From the IMG/VR virus record IMGVR_UViG_3300031251_000020, positions 1 to 63,673 of that record: a stretch of 63,673 nt of DNA; one strand, written 5' to 3'. Below are positions 16,669 to 24,595 of the stretch, piece after piece; the first letter of the stretch is position 1, and each line of letters begins with the position of its first letter. The translations under genes were made by a program, and so were the position numbers. The notes below the pieces were generated by a model. That model worked only from the letters and a program-made list of their open reading frames with translations. It ran no database searches and had not been told where the DNA came from. The DNA is from a virus.

Positions 16669-17115
16669 ATGCGTAAAATCGTTTTTGCGCTTCTGGCGTT
16701 TCTGTTTGTGGGCACAGAAGCGCTGGCGCAACAGAACTCGCGCCCGATCTACGACGACACACCGCAAGGCGGCGTGTACGCTCAGCCAGTCGACAGCGGC
16801 GGACATCCACTGCCAGTGTCGATTTTGGGCTTTGGTGCCGGCACGACGACGTACACCAAGACGACGCTCACTCTCAACGGAGCGTCGCAGGTCATGCTGG
16901 CTGCCAGCACGACCCGCAACGCGATGACAGTCTACAACCCGTCGACCAATGACGTCGTATGGGTCGATATTTCGGGCGGCACTGTTGCCGCCGAAGGAGG
17001 GACTGCCGTCCTGCCGGGCTTTACGTTGGCCATCACAGGCCCTTCAGTTCCTCGGACAGCAATTACGATCGTTGGCACGAGCGCGCAAAGCGTCATCGTG
17101 CAGGAGGGACACTAA
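16669..17115 (+). CDS. Secreted-type virion protein with Sec signal peptide, 148 aa
   Basis: Starts from a GGAGGTAACACATG leader. Residues 1-22 (MRKIVFALLAFLFVGTEALA plus QQ) are a textbook Sec signal peptide with a probable cleavage after ALA. The mature part has beta-strand content and a VMLAASTTRNAMTVYNPSTN, VVWVDISGG...EGGTAVLPG pattern seen in fibre-associated proteins. Signal peptides are uncommon on structural proteins assembled in the cytoplasm. Stop overlaps next start (TAATG). Confidence 0.65.
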   Translation: MRKIVFALLAFLFVGTEALAQQNSRPIYDDTPQGGVYAQPVDSGGHPLPVSILGFGAGTTTYTKTTLTLNGASQVMLAASTTRNAMTVYNPSTNDVVWVDISGGTVAAEGGTAVLPGFTLAITGPSVPRTAITIVGTSAQSVIVQEGH

Positions 17116-19217
17116 TGCGCGTTGTCGTCCGACTTCTCGCTGCGCTAACAGCACTCATCTGCGCTTCCGTAGCGCATGCACAGGGCTTCAGCCTGCAAGG
17201 CAGCGCTGTCGTCCTCGGTGCCCCGATTACTGGCGGTGCGACGCCGGGACAGTGCTTGGCGGTTGGTGGTGACGGCAAGTTGGCGCAAGTTGTCTGCAGT
17301 GCAGGCAGTTCGTTTCAGAGCGACCCAACTACTCAACACATGGGGTTTGCCCGGGCGCCTACGGGCTTCTGGATGGATTTCAACGAATGGTACACGGATA
17401 TCCCGACATCTGGAGACGAGGGTGGTGCCCTCATGTTCTTCCACATGTACGGCGAGGCGCGTCACGCGAGCCTCAACCCGATGGGGGTGCTTGACGGCTT
17501 TTACGCTCATCTCGATGGCAACATCGGCACGATGGTGAGCGGTATCACGCTCAACGAATTGTATTCGTTCCGAGGCAACGCCACGTGGAACCCGGCCGGA
17601 CATGTCGGTCAAATCGCGGGAGCCTACAACACTGGTCGAGTGCAGGGTAACGGTTCTGCAAGCACTGCCTACGGTTCACGAAATGCCGTGGCCAACGAAA
17701 GCACGACTGGCGGCACCATTACGACAGGCATTGGTGTCTTCAGCAGCGTCGCAGTGACTTCGCCGCAAACGATGCCCACGTCGATGACGTTTCGGGGGCA
17801 GACGGAGATCAACAGCACAGGCGGTATCACTGACGCTTACGGTGCGTACTTCAATATCGTTGGCGACGCGAGCCTGATCAATCTTTACCGAGCTGTCTAC
17901 GCCGACAGCACCATCACTGCGGCAAGCAACCACTACGTGTTGTATGCTTCGTCGCCGGCGCATTCTTATCATAATGGCGCGTTTGCTATCGGGCCAAGCA
18001 CCAGCAGCTCGTCCAGTAAATTCTACGTCGAGGACAACACGATATCGTCGACGACGTCGGCTGGCCTGTTCAACATGTCGGGCGCCAGTTACACTGGCGC
18101 TGTCGTCCGCATGTTGACGACTGCTGCCGCGGCAACGACGTTCAATTTCTGGACTGCCGAGCCCAACGGTGCTGTCGTTGCTTCTCTGCGAGGTGACGGC
18201 TTGCTGCTTGCGAGTGGCGTGCAGGGCACGTTCTCGATGCCCAACGCCTTCAACACGACCCAGTATAGCGTGTTGGGAACGTCTTCCTACGTTACCGGCA
18301 CGCCGGGCGCTTTAGCCAATGCGATCGGTGTTGGCGGCCTTGTGAACCATGGTGGTTCCGCTGCTCTGCCGAGTGCGATGGGGTTGCGAAGCAACTACAC
18401 TGTGACGAGCACCGGCCACGTGACGACTGGCTACGGCATTTTCGTCGGCATCAGCAGCGGCGCTAGTCTGATCGACGCTTACTACGGATTGTATCTGGAT
18501 ACGTCGATCACGAGCGGCTCAACCCATTGGGCTCTTTATTCGCCAACTCAGGCCCACTCCTACCACAATGGGTCGTTGGCGGTTGGATCGACATCGTCGT
18601 CGAGCTCGGCGAAATTGTACGTTGAGGACAACACGGCTTCGGCGACTACCAGCGCTGGCCAGTTCAATATGAGCGGTGCTTCCTACACCGGCACTGTCCT
18701 TACCATGGTGGCCGCCACTGCGGCGGCAAGCACGTACAATTTTTCAACCATGACCGCCAACGCAGTGACGCAGATTATTTTGCGTGGGGATGGTGGCGTT
18801 CTGTCGGCAGGTTCGGGTGGCATCGGCTATTCGACTGGCGCCGGCGGTGCCGTTACGCAGCTCACTGACAAAACGACGGGTGTCACGCTCAACAAGGTTT
18901 CGGGTCGGGTCACAACGGCTAATTCAGCGCTCGCTTCTGCTGCGAAGTCGACATTTACGATCACGAACTCGGCAGTCACTTCGACGGACGGTGCGTTCGT
19001 CTGGATTGTCGGGGGTTCTGGCACTGCGAACGCTTACCGTGTTTCCGTTGCTGCCGTGACCGCTGGTTCGTTGGCTGTCACGATTGAAAATATCAGCGGT
19101 GGCTCGTTGTCTGAGGCACCCATCATCGGATTTGCTATCTTCCGCGCCGTGTCGTCTGAACTACGGGGTGTTCCCGCCAATGACAACAACGCGATAATCG
19201 AGACGATGGCAGCTTAG
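17115..19217 (+). CDS. Tail fibre protein with Sec signal peptide and internal repeats
   Basis: 700 aa, ATG at 17115 overlapping the previous stop. Residues 1-23 (MRVVVRLLAALTALICASVA plus HAQ) form a signal peptide. The shaft is Ser/Thr/Gly/Ala-rich. A module of ~70 residues occurs twice, near residues 282 and 480: HSYHNG(A/S)..(A/V)G, FYVEDNT.S.TTSAG.FNMSG, then ASYTG.V..M..T. The region between also recurs (TGTPGALANAIGVGGLVNHG). The C-terminus contains a VTLNKVSGRVTTANSALASA domain common in phage fibre tips. Probable receptor-binding fibre. Confidence 0.75.
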   Translation: MRVVVRLLAALTALICASVAHAQGFSLQGSAVVLGAPITGGATPGQCLAVGGDGKLAQVVCSAGSSFQSDPTTQHMGFARAPTGFWMDFNEWYTDIPTSGDEGGALMFFHMYGEARHASLNPMGVLDGFYAHLDGNIGTMVSGITLNELYSFRGNATWNPAGHVGQIAGAYNTGRVQGNGSASTAYGSRNAVANESTTGGTITTGIGVFSSVAVTSPQTMPTSMTFRGQTEINSTGGITDAYGAYFNIVGDASLINLYRAVYADSTITAASNHYVLYASSPAHSYHNGAFAIGPSTSSSSSKFYVEDNTISSTTSAGLFNMSGASYTGAVVRMLTTAAAATTFNFWTAEPNGAVVASLRGDGLLLASGVQGTFSMPNAFNTTQYSVLGTSSYVTGTPGALANAIGVGGLVNHGGSAALPSAMGLRSNYTVTSTGHVTTGYGIFVGISSGASLIDAYYGLYLDTSITSGSTHWALYSPTQAHSYHNGSLAVGSTSSSSSAKLYVEDNTASATTSAGQFNMSGASYTGTVLTMVAATAAASTYNFSTMTANAVTQIILRGDGGVLSAGSGGIGYSTGAGGAVTQLTDKTTGVTLNKVSGRVTTANSALASAAKSTFTITNSAVTSTDGAFVWIVGGSGTANAYRVSVAAVTAGSLAVTIENISGGSLSEAPIIGFAIFRAVSSELRGVPANDNNAIIETMAA

Positions 19218-19235
19218 TTTACGCTGGAGAGGGTT

Positions 19236-19490
19236 ATGAAGAAGTTTCTGATCGCTGCGATGTCTATGCTTGTGTGTGCGGCTGCCTCCGCTCAACAGCC
19301 GCTTTCCAAACCTGACCCTGCCGTTACGGTGTGTCGGCAGATCCTCGACGAAGCCAACGGTCGGGTACTCGCCATGGGCGGTGCGGCCGAGACGCTTGGC
19401 GCCAAGGTCAAGGAATTGGAAGCTGAACTGTCGAAACTCAAGGGCGAGAAGGCGGGCACGCCGAAAACAGGAGCGCCTGTCGACAAGTAG
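19236..19490 (+). CDS. Exported coiled-coil protein, 84 aa
   Basis: Signal peptide MKKFLIAAMSMLVCAAASAQ followed by a CRQILDEANGRVLAMGGAAE helix and a coiled coil LGAKVKELEAELSKLKGEKA. It opens a group that includes holin-like and lipoprotein genes, so a role in envelope disruption (spanin-like) is possible, but no spanin signature is clear. It is the third consecutive gene with a signal peptide. Confidence 0.65.
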   Translation: MKKFLIAAMSMLVCAAASAQQPLSKPDPAVTVCRQILDEANGRVLAMGGAAETLGAKVKELEAELSKLKGEKAGTPKTGAPVDK

Positions 19491-19507
19491 TCTTTGGTGG
19501 TAGGGCA

Positions 19508-19765
19508 ATGGGAGATGGCGTGGACGGAAACGAAGATCGGGCACCGGATTTTTCGGCCGTCCGAGCCAACGCGAGGCTCGAATTGCACGAAGCTGTCTGC
19601 GCCGAACGATGGAAGGCTATCCTCTCCGAGGTGGTAGCCCTACATGCTCGCATGAGCGCCATGTCCAACCGGATGTGGGCGGTGGCCGGCGCCATGATCT
19701 TGTTATGTGTGACGGGCATCGCAGCGCTTGTTGTCCTGATCCTGACCCACGGCTTGAAGACTTGA
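19508..19765 (+). CDS. Small membrane protein, XhlA-like layout, 85 aa
   Basis: A soluble helical N-terminus (ANARLELHEAVCAERWKAIL, then ALHARMSAMSNRMW) followed by one C-terminal transmembrane helix (AGAMILLCVTGIAALVVLIL). This layout is like XhlA/haemolysin-type accessory lysis proteins. It sits directly before the holin-like gene. Confidence 0.55.
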   Translation: MGDGVDGNEDRAPDFSAVRANARLELHEAVCAERWKAILSEVVALHARMSAMSNRMWAVAGAMILLCVTGIAALVVLILTHGLKT

Positions 19766-19792
19766 CCTATTTTTTCTGCTAAGAGGGTAGAC

Positions 19793-20107
19793 ATGAACAA
19801 GGAACAGATCTTCGGGTTGCTCCGCACTCTCGGCGTCTCGCTCATGACGTACCTCGTGACGAAGGGGACGCTCACCAGCGATCAAGCGACGGCGATGACC
19901 AACTTCGCCGCCGAGTACGGCCCCGGCCTCGTCGCCGCCGGGCTGGCCGCCTACGGCTTCTGGAAGAAGCGCGACGCTGGCATGGTCAAGTCCGCCGGCA
20001 AAGTCGACGGCGCCGTTGTCGTGGTGAACCCCGACACTGCGTCGAAGTCCGTGGTCGCTGCCGCGGCAACTGCTCCGAACAACGAAGTGCAGCTCGGCAA
20101 ACTGTAG
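19793..20107 (+). CDS. Putative holin, 104 aa
   Basis: Product MNKEQIFGLLRTLGVSLMTY, TKGTLTSDQATAMTNFAAEY, GLVAAGLAAYGFWKKRD. The pattern resembles the Pam3 gp28-type putative holins: a helix with LLR.LGVSL..YLV.KG, then a second membrane helix ending in W.KK. Holins perforate the inner membrane at lysis. SD GAGGGTAGAC precedes the ATG. The C-terminal third is soluble and Ala/Val-rich. Confidence 0.6.
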   Translation: MNKEQIFGLLRTLGVSLMTYLVTKGTLTSDQATAMTNFAAEYGPGLVAAGLAAYGFWKKRDAGMVKSAGKVDGAVVVVNPDTASKSVVAAAATAPNNEVQLGKL

Positions 20108-20116
20108 GAGGTATTC

Positions 20117-20650
20117 ATGCTTGCTCGCCGCACCGTCCTCGCCGCCCCGCTCGTCCTCGCCGCGTGCGGCGGTGGCGCGCCCTCACAAACCCTTACGACG
20201 GTCGTGCAGGACGTGCAGACCATCGCGATGGGGCTGTCCAAGACGCTGACGCAACTCTCGATGCTCAACCTCCCGGGCTTGACGCCGGCCATTCTGGATA
20301 TCTGCCAGACGGCTTTGGCGGGCATCCAGACTGTCGGCCAAGCCTTGCTGGGAGTCAGCTCAACGACTGATGCCCAGCCGTTGGTGCAGCGGGTGGAGGG
20401 CTACGTGAACGCGTTCGTAGGAGCTCTTGCGTTTCTCCCGCTGCCCGGCCCCATCCAACTGGCGCTCGTTGCTGCTACGATCCTCCTGCCGATCATCGAG
20501 AGCGCTGTGAACCTCGTTGTGACAGCCAAGACGGTCATGCCCGTGACCGTTTCGTCAGGAGCTGCCAGCATCACCGTCCTGACCCCTGCCCCTTCGGCAG
20601 CGGCTCCTGTGATGACGCCGGCGCAGGCGCGGGCTACACTGACCCAGTAG
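20117..20650 (+). CDS. Lipoprotein, 177 aa
   Basis: MLARRTVLAAPLVLAACGGG is a lipoprotein signal with lipobox LAAC (Cys17) and a twin Arg. The body is Leu/Val/Ala-rich with a hydrophobic central segment (FLPLPGPIQLALVAATILLP), and the tail is Pro/Ala-rich. Position after the holin suggests an outer-membrane lysis role (o-spanin-like), but the hydrophobic centre is atypical for that. Could also be a superinfection-exclusion lipoprotein. Confidence 0.6.
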   Translation: MLARRTVLAAPLVLAACGGGAPSQTLTTVVQDVQTIAMGLSKTLTQLSMLNLPGLTPAILDICQTALAGIQTVGQALLGVSSTTDAQPLVQRVEGYVNAFVGALAFLPLPGPIQLALVAATILLPIIESAVNLVVTAKTVMPVTVSSGAASITVLTPAPSAAAPVMTPAQARATLTQ

Positions 20651-20706
20651 CCTGCAACGTGTTCTCGGCTATGACGTTGCGTAACCATCAACCTTTGGAG
20701 GCCACG

Positions 20707-21312
20707 ATGCTCGACGAAAACGACCCAGAATACGTCCGTCCGACCGAAGCGTCGCTCGCCTCGTTCGACGATCTCACCATTTCCTCTGCTGATCTCCAGA
20801 GCGAGGAGATGGCTCGCCGTGAAGTGTTCGACCGAGCTATCGCCAAGCGGCGCGCGCTCGAGGTTTCCCTGCGCAACGAGGCACAGCTCGCCCAGCTTCG
20901 CGAGCACGACGCGAAGATCCGGGACGGCGTCATTCCGCCCTCGACCCCCACGCCGACGGCGATGCCGTCCGAGCGCCACGCGGAGATTGCCAAGGAAGCC
21001 GTCGCTCGCCACATGGAGATCCCGGAAGGCGTCGACCTGCGCGACGCGGGACATCCGGGCGATCCGTCTCCCTATGTCCGCGGCCCGCTAGCGCCGGAAG
21101 TTGCCCCGCTCCCGACCGACCCCGTGCTCGATCAGCCGAAGACGATCGAGCCACTTTCGCCCGAAACTCAGAAGGAGATGCAGGCAGGCGAGAAGGCCGA
21201 GGAGGCGAAGCAGCCTGTCCCGACGTCCGACGGTTTCGGCTCGACGACGTCTGCTCCCCCGCCTCCCCCACCGGCACCGGCGCCCACCGTCATCGACCCG
21301 ACCAAAGTCTGA
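20707..21312 (+). CDS. Hypothetical structural-region protein, 201 aa
   Basis: ATG 20707 follows GGAGG at good spacing. N-terminus MLDENDPEYVRPTEASLASF, then helical (EEMARREVFDRAIAKRRALE), with a Pro-rich C-terminus (SAPPPPPPAPAPTVIDPTKV). Shares the disordered Pro-rich style of the next gene. Possibly an assembly chaperone or minor virion protein; not recognised. Confidence 0.5.
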   Translation: MLDENDPEYVRPTEASLASFDDLTISSADLQSEEMARREVFDRAIAKRRALEVSLRNEAQLAQLREHDAKIRDGVIPPSTPTPTAMPSERHAEIAKEAVARHMEIPEGVDLRDAGHPGDPSPYVRGPLAPEVAPLPTDPVLDQPKTIEPLSPETQKEMQAGEKAEEAKQPVPTSDGFGSTTSAPPPPPPAPAPTVIDPTKV

Positions 21313-21320
21313 GGTAGTCC

Positions 21321-22022
21321 GTGGACGACAAGGAACTCGACATCAGGCTGCAGGGGCTGCTCGACCCCTCTGCAGTCTCGCCGCCCCCGGTCGAAGATCC
21401 CAATGCCGTCGTAGGCATGATCATCGCGGAGCCCGTTGCGGCTCCCGCCGTGCCGCCTGAATTTCACGTGCCGACGCCAGACGAACTGCGCGGTTTCCCG
21501 CCGCCCCCGCCGATCGCCCCGCCGCCCGCGCCGCCCGCGCCGCCCAAGGGCGCCGTGTTCCCGCAGGCGACTGTCATGGTCGACAAGAGCATGCACTCTG
21601 GCCTTGTGGTCGGGCATGTTGTCGAGCAGCCTGCCGTCATCGCCGATCCACCGCCCCCGCCGCCCAAGGAAGTTCGCTTCGACGACTTGCCGGAGAAGAC
21701 CAAGGACGAGATACGCGGCGGCTGGCTGCGTACACACGGCACGATGGACGGTTTCCACTTCGGCGAGAACAACACGCCTCCGATGGTGCAGCGCGGCGAC
21801 CCTGTCTTCGATCCGCGACCCGTCGAACTGCCGCCCGAGATCGACATGTCCAAGCTGTCGGCCAAGACGCGGGCGGAACTCGAGGGCGGTGCGCGCCGCC
21901 TCGCCCAGAGGAACTCCGATTACCGGGCAGTCCTCGACAGGGTGAACGCCAGCAACGCCGCCAAGCATGACGTCGGAGGATCTCCGGTCCCGTCCAACAT
22001 GGACTACGCCAAGGGGGGCTGA
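21321..22022 (+). CDS. Hypothetical Pro-rich protein, 233 aa
   Basis: GTG start eight bases after the previous stop, preceded by GAGGTAG. Contains two poly-Pro stretches and a C-terminal helical segment (LSAKTRAELEGGARRLAQRN). The EVRFDDLPEKTKDEIRGGW segment may be a small domain. No family recognised; lies within the late operon. Confidence 0.5.
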   Translation: MDDKELDIRLQGLLDPSAVSPPPVEDPNAVVGMIIAEPVAAPAVPPEFHVPTPDELRGFPPPPPIAPPPAPPAPPKGAVFPQATVMVDKSMHSGLVVGHVVEQPAVIADPPPPPPKEVRFDDLPEKTKDEIRGGWLRTHGTMDGFHFGENNTPPMVQRGDPVFDPRPVELPPEIDMSKLSAKTRAELEGGARRLAQRNSDYRAVLDRVNASNAAKHDVGGSPVPSNMDYAKGG

Positions 22023-22047
22023 TCCCCCTTACCCTTGGAGGCAACTC

Positions 22048-22113
22048 TTGCCGCATAAAGATATCGAGAAGCGGCGCGAGGCTGGGCGTAGGAGCAGAAA
22101 TGTCAGCGGTTAA
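22048..22113 (+). CDS. 21-aa peptide resembling an HNH-endonuclease N-terminus (remnant)
   Basis: TTG start after GGAGGCAACTC. The product LPHKDIEKRREAGRRSRNVS plus G resembles the MPHKDPEKRRE start of phage HNH/zinc-finger proteins, then stops. It overlaps the next gene start. Either a tiny basic peptide or a remnant of a lost homing endonuclease. Confidence 0.35.
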   Translation: MPHKDIEKRREAGRRSRNVSG

Positions 22114-23824
22114 ATTGATGGGCTTCGGAGGCATGCTGCCGGCGATCGACCCGCGCCTCCTGCCCGACGACAGTGCTGCCGACGCGCAGAACGTCTGGTT
22201 CTATAACGGCGGCCTCGAAGGCATCCGGGTTCCGACGACGATCAACGTGCCGACGCCGGGCACTCGTGCGATATTCCGGGTTCCCAAGGCGGCGACCGAT
22301 CTCGACAACATCACCAACAGCTATTGGCTCGAATTCACTACTCTCGACATCAGCATCGTGAAGACGCCGATCGCGGAGAGCGCGGACCCGACATATTACT
22401 GGGCCAGCGGCACGGGAGTGCCGGGGTACACGTCGTTCTCACGTATCGCCGCCGGCTCCCCGCCACTCGTGCTGGGCATTCCCTCTCCGGCGATCGCTCC
22501 GGGCGTGACGCCGGCTGGCGGTGTTGGCACGACGGAAACCAGAGCATACGTGTATACGTGGGTGAGCAGCTACGGCGAGGAAGGCCAGCCCAGCCCGCCG
22601 ACTGTGGTGACAGGCAAGGTCGACGATACGTGGTCGATCACGATGACGGCGCCGTCGGTCCCCGACACGACCAACCGGGTTCTCCAATCCACCAATATCT
22701 ACCGCACCGTGACGTCGTCGGCTGGTGTCGCTAGCTACTATTTCGTCGCGCAGCTCCCGATCGGCACGCTGACATACGACGACACGCTGGCGGACGACGC
22801 CGTGATCAATGCGGGCGTCCTCCAGAGCACCGACTATGCTCCTCCACCCGCGGGCTTGCAGGGGCTTGCAGCTCTTCCCAACGGCATGCTCTGCGGTTGG
22901 CTGGGCAGCGAGATCTGGTTCTGCGAGCCCTACAAGCCGCACGCGTGGCCGGCGAAATACCAGATCGCTACCGAGTATGACATCGTCGCCATGGTTGGTG
23001 CCGGCGCGACATTGGTCATTGGCACACAGGCATTTCCGTATTTCGCGACGGGCATCAGTCCGGACAGCATGACCCTCCAGCGCATTCCGGCGGCGGAGCC
23101 ATGCTTGTCCCGCGGCTCCATGGTGGGCTCGGCTCTAGGTGCCTTCTACGCGTCGCCCAACGGGCTGATTTTTGTGAGCGCGCTCGGGCAGATCCAGAAC
23201 ACCACCCGTGAGACTGTGAGCAAGGCAGCTTGGCAGACGCTCCTCGATCTTCGCGAGTTGCGCGCTGCTCTCTTGAACGGCGCCTATTTCGTTTATTCCG
23301 GCATCACCGAGGCGGCGTTCGAGCCGACGGCGTTCGAGCCGACGGCGTTCGTGACGGTCGGCGACGGCGGCACCCGTCAAGGCGCGCTGATCGAGCTGCA
23401 GGACACTCGTGTCGGTTTCTCTCGTCTGCTGGCGCCGATGTCGATCTTCAATGTGCAGCAGGATACGTGGACAGGCGAAGTCCTGATCCTGAGCGAGGCG
23501 AAAGTCGAGGTGCTCAACCTGAGCGGCCCCGACATGATGCACTACACGTGGCTGTCCAAGATCTTCCCGCTGGCCTACCCGGATAATCTGGCGGCCATGA
23601 AAATCACATGGGAGCCCCCCGTGGGGGAAGACGCTTCGGTGGGGACGGTCACTGTGTTTGCCGACGGCAGGCAGCGCCTTTCGCGCCCCATTCCCCCCAG
23701 CGACACCGTGTTCATGTTGCCCTCCGGCTACAAAGCCAACGCCTATCAGTTCGGCGTGACCGGCAATCTCGTGATCAAGTCGATCCAGATCGCCTCGTCG
23801 ATAGAAGAGCTCCGGCAGGTGTAA
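22100..23824 (+). CDS. Tail protein (podovirus tail-tube/stopper type)
   Basis: 574 aa, ATG 22100. N-terminus VKLMGFGGMLPAIDPRLLPD, then SAADAQNVWFYNGGLEGIRV, is the typical beginning of a tail protein family in podoviruses (long beta-propeller-like proteins). Repeated strands such as YVYTWVSSYGEEGQPSPPT and GLAALPNGMLCGWLGSEIWF support a beta-rich fold. A 15-bp tandem duplication at ~23318-23350 encodes FEPTAFEPTAF. Probably part of the tail tube or nozzle. Confidence 0.75.
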   Translation: MSAVKLMGFGGMLPAIDPRLLPDDSAADAQNVWFYNGGLEGIRVPTTINVPTPGTRAIFRVPKAATDLDNITNSYWLEFTTLDISIVKTPIAESADPTYYWASGTGVPGYTSFSRIAAGSPPLVLGIPSPAIAPGVTPAGGVGTTETRAYVYTWVSSYGEEGQPSPPTVVTGKVDDTWSITMTAPSVPDTTNRVLQSTNIYRTVTSSAGVASYYFVAQLPIGTLTYDDTLADDAVINAGVLQSTDYAPPPAGLQGLAALPNGMLCGWLGSEIWFCEPYKPHAWPAKYQIATEYDIVAMVGAGATLVIGTQAFPYFATGISPDSMTLQRIPAAEPCLSRGSMVGSALGAFYASPNGLIFVSALGQIQNTTRETVSKAAWQTLLDLRELRAALLNGAYFVYSGITEAAFEPTAFEPTAFVTVGDGGTRQGALIELQDTRVGFSRLLAPMSIFNVQQDTWTGEVLILSEAKVEVLNLSGPDMMHYTWLSKIFPLAYPDNLAAMKITWEPPVGEDASVGTVTVFADGRQRLSRPIPPSDTVFMLPSGYKANAYQFGVTGNLVIKSIQIASSIEELRQV

Positions 23825-23827
23825 CAC

Positions 23828-24145
23828 ATGGTCGCCAACAAGCTCGTCTATCAGGATGTACCGTCGCCGAAAGAAGACGACCCCGCATCCCTGATCACTG
23901 CGATCAACGCTCTGCGCCAGAACGTGCAGGCGTTGACCGGCGGGCTCGCGAAAGCCAACCCGGAGAGCGTGTCGGCAACGACAGGGGCGGTCAGCCGCAC
24001 GTGGTGCTTCCGCAAGACGAACACGAGCGACGCTCCTCCTGTCGGCTTGGCCGATGGTGACTTGTGGCTGCAGCCGCCGCTCGCGCCCGGTGATAGCTGG
24101 ATCAAGCAGGTCTGGTTTCGGGGGCAGTGGATCGAATTTCCGTGA
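23828..24145 (+). CDS. Hypothetical tail-associated protein, 105 aa
   Basis: Starts at the ATG of a GTAACACATG leader. An N-terminal helix (ITAINALRQNVQALTGGLAK) is followed by a DAPPVGLADGDLWLQPP and SWIKQVWFRGQWIEFP end, a DGDLW..P...W..QVW...QW pattern common in small fibre-associated proteins. The next gene probably starts inside its 3' end. Confidence 0.6.
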   Translation: MVANKLVYQDVPSPKEDDPASLITAINALRQNVQALTGGLAKANPESVSATTGAVSRTWCFRKTNTSDAPPVGLADGDLWLQPPLAPGDSWIKQVWFRGQWIEFP

Positions 24146-24594
24146 TCCATCTCGACGATGCCGATCACGGGCAAGCGATCGCAGATCTGTTGGGCAAGCG
24201 CTTCGTGCCCCAGTTCGATCGGGCCGTCTCGATAACCTCGGCAGGTAAGCTGCTTGGCGGTGTCATCTACACCGACTACATGAAGCGTTCGATCCAGATG
24301 CACGCAGCGGCATGGAGCCCACACTGGCTGACCCGAGACATCCTGTGGACGATGTTCACGTATCCGTTCGACAATCTGGGCGTCGAGATGTGCATCGCGC
24401 CGGTGGCTTCGACGAACGCCCGGTCGGCCGCGCTGTGTTTTGGCCTCGGCTTCCGGCTGCATGCCACCATTCAAGATGTTGTGCCTGATGGCCACTTGAT
24501 GATACTGTCCATGCGCCGTGAGCATTGTCGGTGGCTGAAGTGGCGGCCACGTTACCTCGAGACGGCGATCCTCTCGGAGGAGAAAGGCGCATAA
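24142..24594 (+). CDS. GNAT-type acetyltransferase-like protein
   Basis: About 150 aa from GTG 24142, which overlaps the previous stop (GTGA); GTG 24127 in the same frame is an alternative. The fold is suggested by GKLLGGVIYTDY, WLTRDILWTMFTYPFDNLGV and the acetyl-CoA-loop-like NARSAALCFGLGFRLHATIQ (N-AR-x4-FGLGF). GNAT proteins are found between tail genes of some podoviruses; the substrate is unknown. Confidence 0.65.
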   Translation: MIHLDDADHGQAIADLLGKRFVPQFDRAVSITSAGKLLGGVIYTDYMKRSIQMHAAAWSPHWLTRDILWTMFTYPFDNLGVEMCIAPVASTNARSAALCFGLGFRLHATIQDVVPDGHLMILSMRREHCRWLKWRPRYLETAILSEEKGA

Positions 24595-24595
24595 G

